Assembly: GCA_049316905.1 (NCBI GenBank)
Contig: JBMOJH010000016.1
Coordinates: 1 to 42,129 of the forward strand
Direction: 5' to 3'
Origin: CAIPVR01 sp049316905
Lineage (GTDB): Bacteria; Actinomycetota; Acidimicrobiia; Acidimicrobiales; Microtrichaceae
Length of the DNA: 42,129 bases
In this document: positions 25,632-34,364 of the stretch, in pieces
Position numbering within the stretch: position 1 is the stretch's first letter
Layout of the letters: every line of letters starts with the position of its first letter
Program-made: the position numbers and the translations under genes
Notes under the pieces: generated by a model
Told to the model about the DNA's origin: nothing
Database searches by the model: none
The model's input: only the letters and a program-made list of their open reading frames with translations

Positions 25632-26408
25632 TCAGCGGGTGGTGGAGGGTGCGCTCCCCGACCCCGACGCCGGGACCGTGGTGCTCGCGGCGTCGCGCGG
25701 TGGCAACGGGTCGCCCGAACGGTCCACGTCGTACCAGCTGAAGGCCTCGGGCGGGAGGCACACGGCGCTCTGCGACAGGAGCGCGGCGCCGAGGGCGCCG
25801 GTCCCGTCGAACGGGTTCAGCGGACGGCCGAACGCCCACGACTCGAGGAAGGGCCGGGTCAGGCCCTGGCGGACGAGCCCCTCGGCCAGGCAGCCCGCCT
25901 GCTTGCCGGTCAGGTTGCCGGGACCGGCGAGCAGCGAGGCGACCATGTCGGTCTGGTCGACGCAGCCCGCCACGGCGTCGGTCACGAGGTTGCGCTCCGC
26001 AGGGGTGAGATCGATGTCGTTGAGCGACGCCCCGGTCGTGGCCGGCCGGTAGCCGAGTTCGGCGAGGCGGGTGGCCCCCACCTTGTCGACGATCGCGGTG
26101 GCCGCGCACCGGGCCTGGTCCGGTGACGGCGACCAGTACTGGAGGCCGTCGGGCGACGCGCCCAGGTCGTAGGCGAGGCCCTCCACGAGCAGCTCGGGCG
26201 GGACCGGACCGCTCTCGGGGAACACCGGCGGCGCCGAGGGCGCCGCCGATCGACCGGGGTCGGCCACCTCGGACGCGGACCCCTTGTCCTGCGGGATGCA
26301 CCCGACCAGCACGAGGGCCGCCACCGCCGCGACGAGGGCCCACGGCCACCGAGTGCGGCCGCGGCCCGGCGACCGCTCGCCGTCTGGTCCTGGGCGCGAT
26401 CCGGGCAC
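25632..26408 (-). CDS. putative lipoprotein, unknown function
   Basis: 258 aa from the chosen GTG. An Arg-rich n-region, a helix ALVAAVAALVLVGC and a lipobox at C37 mark it as a lipoprotein. The mature part has two similar helical blocks, each with Cys and acidic residues (DQARCAATAIVDKVG, ERNLVTDAVAGCVDQTD, KQAGCLAEGLVRQG), suggesting an internal repeat; the tail is Ser/Thr/Pro-rich. It lies 28 bp upstream of lgt. GTG at 26408 gives a plausible signal peptide; GTG at 26438 cannot be excluded. Confidence 0.7.
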   Translation of the reverse strand: MPGSRPGPDGERSPGRGRTRWPWALVAAVAALVLVGCIPQDKGSASEVADPGRSAAPSAPPVFPESGPVPPELLVEGLAYDLGASPDGLQYWSPSPDQARCAATAIVDKVGATRLAELGYRPATTGASLNDIDLTPAERNLVTDAVAGCVDQTDMVASLLAGPGNLTGKQAGCLAEGLVRQGLTRPFLESWAFGRPLNPFDGTGALGAALLSQSAVCLPPEAFSWYDVDRSGDPLPPRDAASTTVPASGSGSAPSTTR

Positions 26409-26451
26409 CGGGCGAGGGTAGCCGTGGGCCCGCACCGACCGGCTGCGGCGG

Positions 26452-27456
26452 TCAGTTCTCCCCATGCCGCTCCCGACCGGCCAGGCCCTCGAGCAGCCGC
26501 TGCCACTCCCCCGCCCTGACCGCCACCGAGTAGCGCTCCGCCACCCGGGCCGCCGCGGCGGCACCGCAGCCGGCCCGGCGATCGGGATCCCCCGCCAGGA
26601 CCGCCAGCGCGCCCGCGAGCGACGCCACCTCGGGACCGGCGGGGACCCCCGTCGTCCCGTCGACGAGGCCCGCGGTCGCGCCGCGGGCGGGGGCCACCAG
26701 GGCCAGGCCGTCACGGGCGGCGAGCAGCAGCCCCCGTGGGGGCCCGCCGAGCGGGGCCAGCGCCGACACCGCGATGTCGGCCGCGGCGGCCGCCCACTCG
26801 GCGCGCTCCCCCAGGCGGTCGGCCGGATCCGCGCCGAGCAGCGCCACTCCGGCCGAGGACGCGGCATCGACGGCGGCGGTGACGCCGGCGTCGGCACGGG
26901 CGGGCTCGCCCACCACGCGGGCCACCACCGCATCCGCGTCGAGCCCGAGCAGCTCGCGGGCCGCGGCGCGGGCCGCGGGCGACACCACCGGACCCTCGGG
27001 CACCGCGGCGGGCAGCACGGCCACGGGGGGTGCGGCGCTCAGCTCCCGCCCCACGAAGCCCACGTCGGTGGGGTCGGCGACCACCATGAGCGCTGCCCGG
27101 TCGAGCCGCCGGCGCAGTCGGCTGGCCGGCGGACGGACGCGCCAGCGGTCGAGTTCGGCGCCGGGGACGACCACCACCGGCGGTTCGGACCGGTCGAGCA
27201 CCGCGGCGGTGGCGGCACCGACGGCCACCACCACGTCGGCCCAGCCGCGTTCACGACGCAGCTGGTAGCGGGCGGCGGCCGACCGGGGCGACGGTGCGAG
27301 CACCGGCACCTCCGCATCGAGACCACCGCGGCGGCCGGGCCCGAGTGCGACGGTGCGCACCTCCGCGCCGGCGGCCGCGAGGGCGTCGTGGAGGACCAGC
27401 GCGCCCAGCGCGTCGTCGTCCGCATCCGTGGTGGCGAGGACCTGCAGGAGCCTCAT
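26452..27456 (-). CDS. degenerate GT-B (glycosyltransferase 1/4-like) protein
   Basis: 334 aa with an N-terminal Rossmann-like domain (MRLLQVLATTDADDDALG) and a C-terminal GT4-like domain (GTTGVPAGPEVASLAGALAVL, then ERYSV). The region corresponding to the sugar-nucleotide EX7E motif reads LLLAARDGLALVAPARGATAG, with neither glutamate present, so ordinary donor binding is doubtful. It could be an inactive paralogue or an enzyme using another site. It is located between carD and the lipoprotein/lgt pair. Confidence 0.65.
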   Translation of the reverse strand: MRLLQVLATTDADDDALGALVLHDALAAAGAEVRTVALGPGRRGGLDAEVPVLAPSPRSAAARYQLRRERGWADVVVAVGAATAAVLDRSEPPVVVVPGAELDRWRVRPPASRLRRRLDRAALMVVADPTDVGFVGRELSAAPPVAVLPAAVPEGPVVSPAARAAARELLGLDADAVVARVVGEPARADAGVTAAVDAASSAGVALLGADPADRLGERAEWAAAAADIAVSALAPLGGPPRGLLLAARDGLALVAPARGATAGLVDGTTGVPAGPEVASLAGALAVLAGDPDRRAGCGAAAAARVAERYSVAVRAGEWQRLLEGLAGRERHGEN

Positions 27457-27500
27457 GCGGTGGCGACCCCTCCGGGTGGTGGGGTTCGGCCCGCCGGCCG

Positions 27501-27980
27501 TCAGGCCAGCTGGGCCTCCACCTTCGCGAGCGCGTCCTCCTCGCTCACGTCGAGGGCGAAGCTCAGCTCCGACACCAGGACGCTGCGCGCCTTGACGAAC
27601 ATCGACTTCTCACCGGCGGACAGGCCCTTGGACTGGTCGCGCAGGGCCAGGTTCCGGACCACCTCGGCCACCTGGTACACGTCGCCGGACTTCAGCTTCT
27701 CCTGGTGGTTCTTGAACCGCCGGGACCAGTTGGCCGGCTCGCGCACGTCCTTCTTGCCGAGCAGCTCGAAGAGGTCCTCCACCTCGTCCTTGCCGATCGG
27801 GGGCCGCATGCCCACGTCGTCGGCCTTGTCCACCGGCACCGACAGCGTCAGCTCGCCGTGGGCCATCTCCAGTACGAGGTACTCGGTGGTGGCCCCGTTG
27901 ATCTTGCGCTTCTCGCGCTTGGTGATGACGGCTGCGCCGTGGTGGGGATAGACAACGCGGTCACCGACGTCGAAAGCCAC
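27501..27980 (-). CDS. carD: CarD family transcriptional regulator
   Basis: 159 aa RNA-polymerase-binding regulator. The N-terminal RNAP-interaction domain starts FDVGDRVVYPHHGAAVI, the CarD/TRCF signature; the C-terminal helical DNA-binding part includes NWSRRFKNHQEKLKSGD and ALRDQSKGLSAGEK. CarD stabilises open complexes at rRNA and other promoters in actinobacteria. The GTG at 27980 is chosen because GAGGA lies upstream and it gives the standard VAFDVGD start; the GTG at 27992 is four codons longer. Confidence 0.93.
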   Translation of the reverse strand: MAFDVGDRVVYPHHGAAVITKREKRKINGATTEYLVLEMAHGELTLSVPVDKADDVGMRPPIGKDEVEDLFELLGKKDVREPANWSRRFKNHQEKLKSGDVYQVAEVVRNLALRDQSKGLSAGEKSMFVKARSVLVSELSFALDVSEEDALAKVEAQLA

Positions 27981-28155
27981 AGAGGTCCTCACTGGCTGCT
28001 CAGGGGTTGGATGGGCGGCGGGTCGGGACCCGGCGAGAACCGGATCCGCTCCACCCGCGCCGCCGTCGGGGATGCCCGACGAATCGACGATGATACCAGA
28101 CGCCCGGGACGCCCCCTGCGGCGCCGCGGCGTTGCCGCCCGCTCACGGCCACCCC

Positions 28156-28161
28156 TACGGT
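28156..28161 (+). promoter_or_regulatory. candidate -10 box for the SET gene
   Basis: TACGGT fits the TANNNT pattern and would give a start near 28168 and a leader of about 33 nt containing the GGGAGGT ribosome-binding site of the SET-domain gene. Confidence 0.4.
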
Positions 28162-28200
28162 GAGCCCTCCTCCGCCCGTCCCACCGTTCCGGGAGGTCCC

Positions 28201-28719
28201 GTGCAGCTGAGCTGGCTCATCGACGACGCCGAGGTGCGCCCCGCCGGCGCTCCCGGTCTGGGCGTGTTCGCCACCGCGGCCATCCCGGCGGGGCGCGTGG
28301 TGGCCGCGTTCGGCGGTCACATGGCCGACCGGGCCACCTTCGAGGACCTCCCCGAGCACCGCCAGGTCCACTCGCTGCAGGTGGCCGAGGAGCACTTCCT
28401 CGTGTGCCCCGCGGAGCCCGAGCCGCCCGACCACCTGAATCACTCGTGCGAGCCGAACTGCGGGTTCCAGGGCAACGTGCTCATCGTCACGATGCGCGAC
28501 GTGGCGGCCGGCGAGGAGCTCACCTTCGACTACGCGATGTGCGACTCGGACCCGTACGACGAGTTCGAGTGCGCCTGCGGCACCGCGGGCTGCCGCCGGA
28601 AGGTCACCGGCAACGACTGGATGCTCCCCGAGCTGCAGGGGCGCTACCTCGGCTGGTTCTCCTCCTACCTCGGTCGCCGCATCGAGGACCTCGGCGGCCC
28701 CACCGACGGACCGCTCTAG
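28201..28719 (+). CDS. SET-domain methyltransferase
   Basis: 172 aa compact SET-domain protein. The SET core is clear: the N-terminal GLGVFATAAIPAG strand-turn, N80-HSCEPN86, and GEELTFDY (104-111), the pseudoknot and catalytic Tyr. A post-SET zinc-type segment C124-A-C126-G...C131-R follows. It should methylate a protein lysine using SAM; the target is unknown. GTG at 28201 follows GGGAGGT by 5 nt, which rules out the longer open frame upstream. The stop shares the palindrome CTAG with the converging gene. Confidence 0.88.
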   Translation: MQLSWLIDDAEVRPAGAPGLGVFATAAIPAGRVVAAFGGHMADRATFEDLPEHRQVHSLQVAEEHFLVCPAEPEPPDHLNHSCEPNCGFQGNVLIVTMRDVAAGEELTFDYAMCDSDPYDEFECACGTAGCRRKVTGNDWMLPELQGRYLGWFSSYLGRRIEDLGGPTDGPL

Positions 28720-29549
28720 ATCACGTAGGCGAGGCCGCGCAGCAGGCGGTCGCCCAACTCGGCGTCGCCGCTGAGCACCACCCGCTCGGCCACCCGGGGG
28801 TCATCCGGCGCCCACCTGCCGCCGACGAGGCGCACGAACGCGGAGCTGTCGGTGCGCAGGGTCACGGTCGGCTCTCCCGCCGGGGGCGCGTCCACGAGTG
28901 CGGCCCGCCCGTCGACCACCACGTCGAGCACCGCGGGCTCCGGCCCGGGGAGCTCCACCCGCACCCAGGCGCCGTCGGGAGCGGCGGCCTTCTTGCCCAC
29001 CACGAAGGGCAGGCCCGCGGCAACCTCGGCGAGCGCCCGCTCCACCGCCGGGCCCGACTCGTGGCCGCCCCGCCCGAGGGCCTCGCGGATGTCCTGCTCG
29101 TGGATCCAGGTGTCGAACACCCGGATCTGCAGGAACCGCCCGAGGGTGGCCATCCCCGCCGGGGTCCAGCTCTCGGCGGCGACCTGGTCGTCGGTGAGCG
29201 CGGCCACCGCCGCGGTGCGCACGGCGACCATGTCGCGGAACTCGGTGAGCACCTCCGCTGGCGGCCACGGGCGCCGCTCGATGATCCAGGCCTCGTTCAT
29301 CCGGCCGATGTCGTTGCGCAGGTGCGGCGCGTCGGGCACCTCCACCGCGGGGGCGGCCCGCCCCTCGAGCATCCACTCCGTGCCGACCACGTGGGCCACC
29401 ACGTCCTGCACCGTCCAGCCCGGACAGGGGCTCGGCGCCTGCCAGTCCTCGTCGTCGAGCGAGGCGAGGAGGTCCTCGGTCTCGGTCCACACGTCCCGGA
29501 GGTCGACCAGGAGGGCGTCGCGGGTGAGGGGCCGGTGGGGGGCGGTCAT
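28716..29549 (-). CDS. maleylpyruvate isomerase-type (mycothiol-dependent, DinB-like) protein
   Basis: 277 aa. The N-terminal domain (about 1-165) is of the DinB/MDMPI type: PSPCPGWTVQDVVAHVVGTE with the first metal His and, later, RVFDTWIHEQDIR carrying a pair of His/Asp ligands. The C-terminal 100 residues resemble the SCP2-like MDMPI_C domain (ALVDAPPAGEPTVTLRTDSSAF). Family members are mycothiol-dependent isomerases or transferases; most have unknown substrates. The stop codon is interleaved with that of the SET gene. Confidence 0.82.
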   Translation of the reverse strand: MTAPHRPLTRDALLVDLRDVWTETEDLLASLDDEDWQAPSPCPGWTVQDVVAHVVGTEWMLEGRAAPAVEVPDAPHLRNDIGRMNEAWIIERRPWPPAEVLTEFRDMVAVRTAAVAALTDDQVAAESWTPAGMATLGRFLQIRVFDTWIHEQDIREALGRGGHESGPAVERALAEVAAGLPFVVGKKAAAPDGAWVRVELPGPEPAVLDVVVDGRAALVDAPPAGEPTVTLRTDSSAFVRLVGGRWAPDDPRVAERVVLSGDAELGDRLLRGLAYVI

Positions 29550-29558
29550 CCCGCCACC

Positions 29559-30086
29559 CTAGGCATCGGCGGCGACAGCGAGCACCGGCTGGCGCCGGAG
29601 CGCCCCCGGGGGTGCGCCCACCGCCGGGAACCGTCCACGGTCGTCGGCCCAGAGCAGCTGCACCGTGGCGGGCCACCGGCGGCCGTACTCGGCCATCACC
29701 TCACGACCCAGGTTGAACCAGTCGCCGTGCGAGAGGAACAGGTCGTCGACCGCCACGGCGCGCAGCCGCAGCGGGCCGACGGTCAGCTCGGCCCCCGCCG
29801 GCAGCCGGGCCCCGGACGCCACCCATTCGGCGAGGGTCTGCACGACCGCCCCCGCGAGCGGTGCGGGCAGGCCCACCAGCAGCAGCTCGGGATGGCCATG
29901 GTGCTGGTCGAGGCCCACCGTGTAGGCCCAGTCGTTGCCGGTCACGTCACCGGTGACGGCCGCCACGGTCCAACCGACGCCCTCGAGGTCCGAGCGGCAG
30001 GCCCGCACCACCTCGTCGTGGAGGGCCGCCGTGGCCCGTCGATCATCCGGTCCGCCCTCGCCGCGTCCGTGCTGTTCACCTTCCAT
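29559..30086 (-). CDS. DUF4262 family protein
   Basis: 175 aa soluble protein. The family pattern is visible: WAYTVGL, then GHPELLLVGLP, and SHGDWFNLGREVMAEYG near the C-terminus. The function of DUF4262 is not known. ATG at 30086 is preferred to the GTG at 30140, which adds low-complexity residues. It ends 10 bp before the isomerase-type gene starts and is probably co-transcribed with it. Confidence 0.75.
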   Translation of the reverse strand: MEGEQHGRGEGGPDDRRATAALHDEVVRACRSDLEGVGWTVAAVTGDVTGNDWAYTVGLDQHHGHPELLLVGLPAPLAGAVVQTLAEWVASGARLPAGAELTVGPLRLRAVAVDDLFLSHGDWFNLGREVMAEYGRRWPATVQLLWADDRGRFPAVGAPPGALRRQPVLAVAADA

Positions 30087-30206
30087 GTGCCCAGTGTTGG
30101 CACCCCGACGACCGGGAGCGGAAGGGGCCGAACGACCCACCCGCGACGCGAACTGTGAACGTGCTTCGACGAACCTGGGTAGAACTCCCCGGACGGGCCG
30201 GGCCGC

Positions 30207-30752
30207 TCAGGCGACCGGCGTCTCGGTGCCCGCCGCCTCCACCCGCTGCTGGCGGGCGAGGAACCGCAGACGGGCACCGCGGGCGTCCCAGCCGTAGACC
30301 ACGGACGTGCCCGCGAGGTGGTCGTGCAGGGCCCGACGCTCGCGGCCCGTGATGATCGGCACGAACCCGAGACCGAGGCACAGGAACGACAGGGGCAGGG
30401 CCAGGGTCCGCTTGACGGCGTTGCCGACCTTCGCGGGCGACCCGTCGCGACGCACCACCCGGATGCCGAGCAGCGCCATGCCGAAGGTCTTGCCGCTCAC
30501 GGCCCACGGGTAGGAGTAGTAGAGGAACAGCCAGAACAGGAACACGATCGACGTGAACCCGGCGGAGGGGTCCCAGTTCACGGCGTCGCCGGTCACCAAC
30601 GACAGGACCCAGGCGAAGATGGCCGTGCCCATGGCGAAGAGCCCCGTCGCCACGGACTGGTCGATCACGAACGCCGCGAGGCGCGTGACGGCGCCCGCGT
30701 AGTGGCCCTGCTGGGACTCGGCCTGCTCCAGGCCCTCCACCGCGTGCCTCAC
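30207..30752 (-). CDS. RDD family membrane protein
   Basis: 181 aa. The RDD domain spans about 18-160: R24 and D31 in TRLAAFVIDQ, a long hydrophobic stretch, then GKTFGMALLGIRVVRRDG, a family hallmark, and GRERRALHDHLAGT carrying the final Asp. Three to four membrane helices. RDD proteins are suggested transporters or membrane scaffolds. The GTG at 30752 overlaps the previous stop (GTGA) and follows GAGGTG by 7 nt, so translation is coupled to the nonapeptide-repeat protein. Confidence 0.88.
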   Translation of the reverse strand: MRHAVEGLEQAESQQGHYAGAVTRLAAFVIDQSVATGLFAMGTAIFAWVLSLVTGDAVNWDPSAGFTSIVFLFWLFLYYSYPWAVSGKTFGMALLGIRVVRRDGSPAKVGNAVKRTLALPLSFLCLGLGFVPIITGRERRALHDHLAGTSVVYGWDARGARLRFLARQQRVEAAGTETPVA

Positions 30753-31753
30753 GGGCCCACCTCGTCCCGGGCCGACGCGGTCCCGGCGGCGGTCGACCCG
30801 CCGGCGGTCATGTCGTCGACCGAATCGTCGGCGGCCGTCCCGTCGGCGGCGGATTCCTCCGTGGCGTCCGACCCCGCGGCCCAACCCGGCGGTTCCGGCC
30901 GGTCACCCGCCGGGAGTGCCAGCTGCTGGTCCACGAGCAGCGTCGGACCGGGCGGCAGCTCGGCAGGGTTCCGTCGGAGCACCCGGTTGGCCATGCGGGC
31001 GATGAAGTTGTCGAGCCCCACGCCCTGGGACCGCACCGCGTCCAGCGCCTCGGAGGCGATGCCGCTCGTGGACTGGGCGATGATGCTGCCGAGCTCGGTG
31101 TTGCCGACGAGGGCGTCCACGTCGAGACGCTGCACGATGGCGTTCAGGTCGACCTTCTCGAGCAACTGGTCGAGGTCGACGTGCTCGAGCAGCTCGTTGA
31201 GATCGATCCGGGCGACGAGCGCGTTCACGTCGATGCGGTCGAGGAGCGCCTCGATGTCGACCCGGTCGAGGATGCTGCCGATGTCGACGCGGTTGATGAT
31301 CGCCTCCACGTCGACGCGGTCGATGATGGCCTCCACGTCCACCTTCGACACGATGCCGTCCACGTCGACCTCGCCCACGAGCGCGTTCACGTCGACCTGG
31401 CCGACGAGCGCGTTCACGTCGATCGCGCCCACCACCGAGTCGAGGTCGATCGCGTCGAGGACGCCGGGCGTGACCTTGCGCACCGCCTCGCTCGCGGCGG
31501 GACCGGCCTCCACCACGACCCGCTCACGCACCTCGTGACCATGGTCCGACAGGGGCCGGGTGAGCCGTCGGGCGAACCCGGCGGCCATGCGTGCGGGGCC
31601 GCTCGTCACCACCGCGCCCGTGACGCCGGTGGCGGTCCTCGCCGCCACGGCGGCGGCACCGATGACGGCGTCGATGGCCCAGTCGACATCGCCCGCGCCC
31701 TCGGACGAGGGCTCGCCGGGGGCGGCGGTGGGAGCTGCCGCGTCATCGACCAT
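30749..31753 (-). CDS. tandem nonapeptide-repeat protein, unknown function
   Basis: 334 aa. Residues 102-227 are 14 consecutive 9-residue units with consensus [I/V]-D-[V/I/L]-x-[A/x]-[L/I/V]-[V/L/I]-x-[R/x], for example VDVNALVGQ, VDVEAIIDR, VDIEALLDR, VDLNAIVQR; the last unit is TELGSIIAQ. Hydrophobic residues at 1, 3, 6, 7 and Asp at 2 suggest a regular solenoid or a long amphipathic rod. The N-terminal 100 residues are Ala-rich and amphipathic; after the repeats come STSGIASEALDAVRSQGVG and a Pro/Ser/Ala-rich acidic tail. No signal peptide or strong membrane helix. Coupled to the RDD protein. Confidence 0.85.
   Translation of the reverse strand: MVDDAAAPTAAPGEPSSEGAGDVDWAIDAVIGAAAVAARTATGVTGAVVTSGPARMAAGFARRLTRPLSDHGHEVRERVVVEAGPAASEAVRKVTPGVLDAIDLDSVVGAIDVNALVGQVDVNALVGEVDVDGIVSKVDVEAIIDRVDVEAIINRVDIGSILDRVDIEALLDRIDVNALVARIDLNELLEHVDLDQLLEKVDLNAIVQRLDVDALVGNTELGSIIAQSTSGIASEALDAVRSQGVGLDNFIARMANRVLRRNPAELPPGPTLLVDQQLALPAGDRPEPPGWAAGSDATEESAADGTAADDSVDDMTAGGSTAAGTASARDEVGP
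31073..31450 (-). repeat. 27-bp coding repeat, 14 diverged units
   Basis: This is the DNA underlying the nonapeptide array: 14 units of 27 bp with GTCGAC- or GTCGA-like cores recurring at unit boundaries. Units are diverged at synonymous and non-synonymous positions, so this is an old, selected array rather than fresh slippage. Confidence 0.85.
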
Positions 31754-31873
31754 GGGGGGATTGTGGCAGGCACGGCCCCGGTCGCGGAGATCCGCGGCGG
31801 GTGGGGGCGACTTCAGTGCCTCTTGACCACGTCTTGAGAAGGGATGGAGGTTCCCCCGCCAGAGTGGACGTCA

Positions 31874-31980
31874 GCCGGAAACGGCAACCCATTTCAACTG
31901 GTCGCGCGGGACCGGTTGAACGGCCATCAGCCCGTCCCCGATCGCTGCGGAGTCGATCGGTGACGGGCTGTGGCTCTTTT
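31874..31980 (+). ncRNA. three-hairpin non-coding stretch ending in a T-tract (candidate small RNA)
   Basis: The 307-bp gap between the repeat-protein gene and the ABC transporter has no plausible ORF. It holds three hairpins in a row: GCCG-GAAA-CGGC (31874-31885); an 11-bp stem with one G-U (31893-31903 with 31910-31920, loop GCGCGG); and a 16-bp stem with one mismatch (31929-31944 with 31954-31969, 9-nt loop) followed by GTGGCTCTTTT, a T-run rare in this window. This looks like a short structured transcript with an intrinsic terminator on the plus strand. No clear promoter was found upstream. Confidence 0.45.
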
Positions 31981-32020
31981 CGGCCGGCACGGGTCTGCCA
32001 CCCCGACGGTGGCGCCGACG

Positions 32021-32026
32021 TACGGT
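32021..32026 (+). promoter_or_regulatory. candidate -10 box for the ABC exporter operon
   Basis: TACGGT, TANNNT type, predicts a start near 32034 and a 27-nt leader with a GGAG ribosome-binding site. It lies downstream of the three-hairpin stretch, so those hairpins would not be in the exporter mRNA. Confidence 0.4.
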
Positions 32027-32060
32027 GGGCCCGTCGGCCGACGGCCGGGAACGGAGCAAC

Positions 32061-33011
<951 letters not shown>

Positions 33012-33024
33012 GGGGCCGACCACC

Positions 33025-33876
33025 ATGACCACCACCATCGACTCCCCCACCGGCCCGCCCACCGGCGCCCGCCCGGCGCCGCCCGCGCATCCCACCCTGG
33101 CCGGCACGTTCGTGGCGCTGTTGCTGCGCGACCTCACCGTGCTGCGCAAGAACCTGAAGGAGTTCCTGCCCCGCACCATCCTCCAGCCGCTGCTGCTGGT
33201 CTTCGTCTTCACCTACGTGTTCCCGAAGATCGGCCAGTCCGTCGGCGGCGCGCAGGGCTCCGCCGCGTTCTCCACGCTGCTGGTGGCCGGCGTGATCGGC
33301 ACGGCGATCCTCTTCCAGGGCATCCAGTCGGTGGCGCTGCCCCTCGTGCAGGAGTTCGGCTACACCCGCGAGATCGAGGACCGGGTGCTCGCCCCGCTGC
33401 CGATCGAGCTGGTCGCGATCGAGAAGATCGTGGCCGGGGCGCTGCAGTGCCTGATCTCGGCGCTGATCGTGTTCCCGATCGCCAAGTTCGTGCCCGCCAC
33501 GCCGGTGGACCTGAAGATCACCTGGTGGGTGCTGCTCACGCTCGCCCCGCTGGCCTGCGTGTTCTCGGCGTCGATCGGCCTCCTGTTCGGCACCGTGTTC
33601 CAGCCCCGCACCGTGCCGCTCCTGTTCGGCGTGATCATCGTGCCGATGACGTTCCTCGGCTGCGTCTACTACTCGTGGCAGTCGCTCGAGCCCATCCCCT
33701 GGCTGCAGTACGCCGTGCTCATCAACCCGCTCGTGTACATCTGCGAGGGCTTCCGGGCCGCGCTCACCCCGGTGGACCACATGCCGCTGCCGATCATCTA
33801 CGGCGTCATCGTGGTGGGCACCGTGGCCGCGGCCACCGTGGCGATCCGGTTCTTCCAGCGGCGCGTCATCACCTGA
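33025..33876 (+). CDS. ABC-2 type exporter permease (DrrB-like)
   Basis: 283 aa membrane subunit with a short Pro-rich cytosolic N-terminus and about six hydrophobic segments, for example TILQPLLLVFVFTYVFP, WWVLLTLAPLACVFSASIGLLFG and LLFGVIIVPMTFLGCVYYSW. The motif REIEDRVLAPLP between the second and third helices is typical of ABC-2 permeases. It pairs with the preceding ATPase. ATG at 33025 follows GAGGGG; an in-frame GTG at 32995 overlapping the ATPase gene is less likely. Confidence 0.9.
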   Translation: MTTTIDSPTGPPTGARPAPPAHPTLAGTFVALLLRDLTVLRKNLKEFLPRTILQPLLLVFVFTYVFPKIGQSVGGAQGSAAFSTLLVAGVIGTAILFQGIQSVALPLVQEFGYTREIEDRVLAPLPIELVAIEKIVAGALQCLISALIVFPIAKFVPATPVDLKITWWVLLTLAPLACVFSASIGLLFGTVFQPRTVPLLFGVIIVPMTFLGCVYYSWQSLEPIPWLQYAVLINPLVYICEGFRAALTPVDHMPLPIIYGVIVVGTVAAATVAIRFFQRRVIT

Positions 33877-33890
33877 GGTCCGGGAGCCGC

Positions 33891-33914
33891 GGCGGCCCGG
33901 CCCGGGCGGCCGCC
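33891..33914. terminator. hairpin between convergent genes
   Basis: A 7-bp stem GGCGGCC/GGCCGCC with a 10-nt loop fills the gap between the permease stop and the converging gamma-glutamylcyclotransferase-like stop. No T-tract. Confidence 0.4.
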
Positions 33915-33919
33915 TCCGC

Positions 33920-34330
33920 TCAGTCCCACTCCCAGGTACGGGCGAGTCGCGAGGGCAGATCCTCGCGCCGGAACCGGGCGAGCGACCACACCCCCGTCAC
34001 GGGGGGAAGTTCGGGGTGGTCGCTGTCGCAGAAGAACACCGTGGCCGTGGTGCCCGACGGGCTGCCGTCGCCGACCCGTACCGGGCACGGCACGTACCAC
34101 GGGCCCTCCCACTCCACGAGGGTGGCGTGCTCGTCCGGGTGCAGCGGGCCGACGAGGTCGGCGGCGAGCGTGGCGCCCGCGTCGGGGAGCAGCACCGGGA
34201 AGTCGAGCCCGTGGAGCGCCGCCGGGTACCAGCCGGGCACCGTCACCGGCCGTGACGGCACCGCGCGCCCGACGAGCAGCTCGACGATCTCGGGGCAGCG
34301 GAGGGTCCCGTAAGCGAGCACGTGGTGCAC
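33920..34330 (-). CDS. gamma-glutamylcyclotransferase (AIG2-like) family protein
   Basis: 136 aa. It begins HHVLAYGTLRCPEIV, the YGTL hallmark of the fold, and has VEWEGPWYVP, where the Glu corresponds to the usual catalytic acid in the EG.Y motif. A beta-barrel fold of about 115 residues matches the family length. Possible roles are glutathione-like or gamma-glutamylamine turnover; actinobacteria use mycothiol, so the substrate is open. The GTG at 34330 is chosen; a second GTG at 34321 is possible. Divergent from the enoyl-CoA hydratase gene by 48 bp. Confidence 0.8.
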   Translation of the reverse strand: MHHVLAYGTLRCPEIVELLVGRAVPSRPVTVPGWYPAALHGLDFPVLLPDAGATLAADLVGPLHPDEHATLVEWEGPWYVPCPVRVGDGSPSGTTATVFFCDSDHPELPPVTGVWSLARFRREDLPSRLARTWEWD

Positions 34331-34364
34331 CGCACCAGCATCGCCCGCCGGCGCGCCGTGCCGG

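Noticed and set aside
30086..30102. Imperfect palindrome GTGCC-N7-GGCAC at the start of the DUF4262 gene.
   Set aside because: Five-base arms are common by chance at this GC content, and no regulator or -10 box is linked to it.
31823..31862. TTGACC and TTGAGA hexamers as -35 boxes for the three-hairpin RNA.
   Set aside because: No acceptable -10 hexamer lies 15-19 bp downstream of either.
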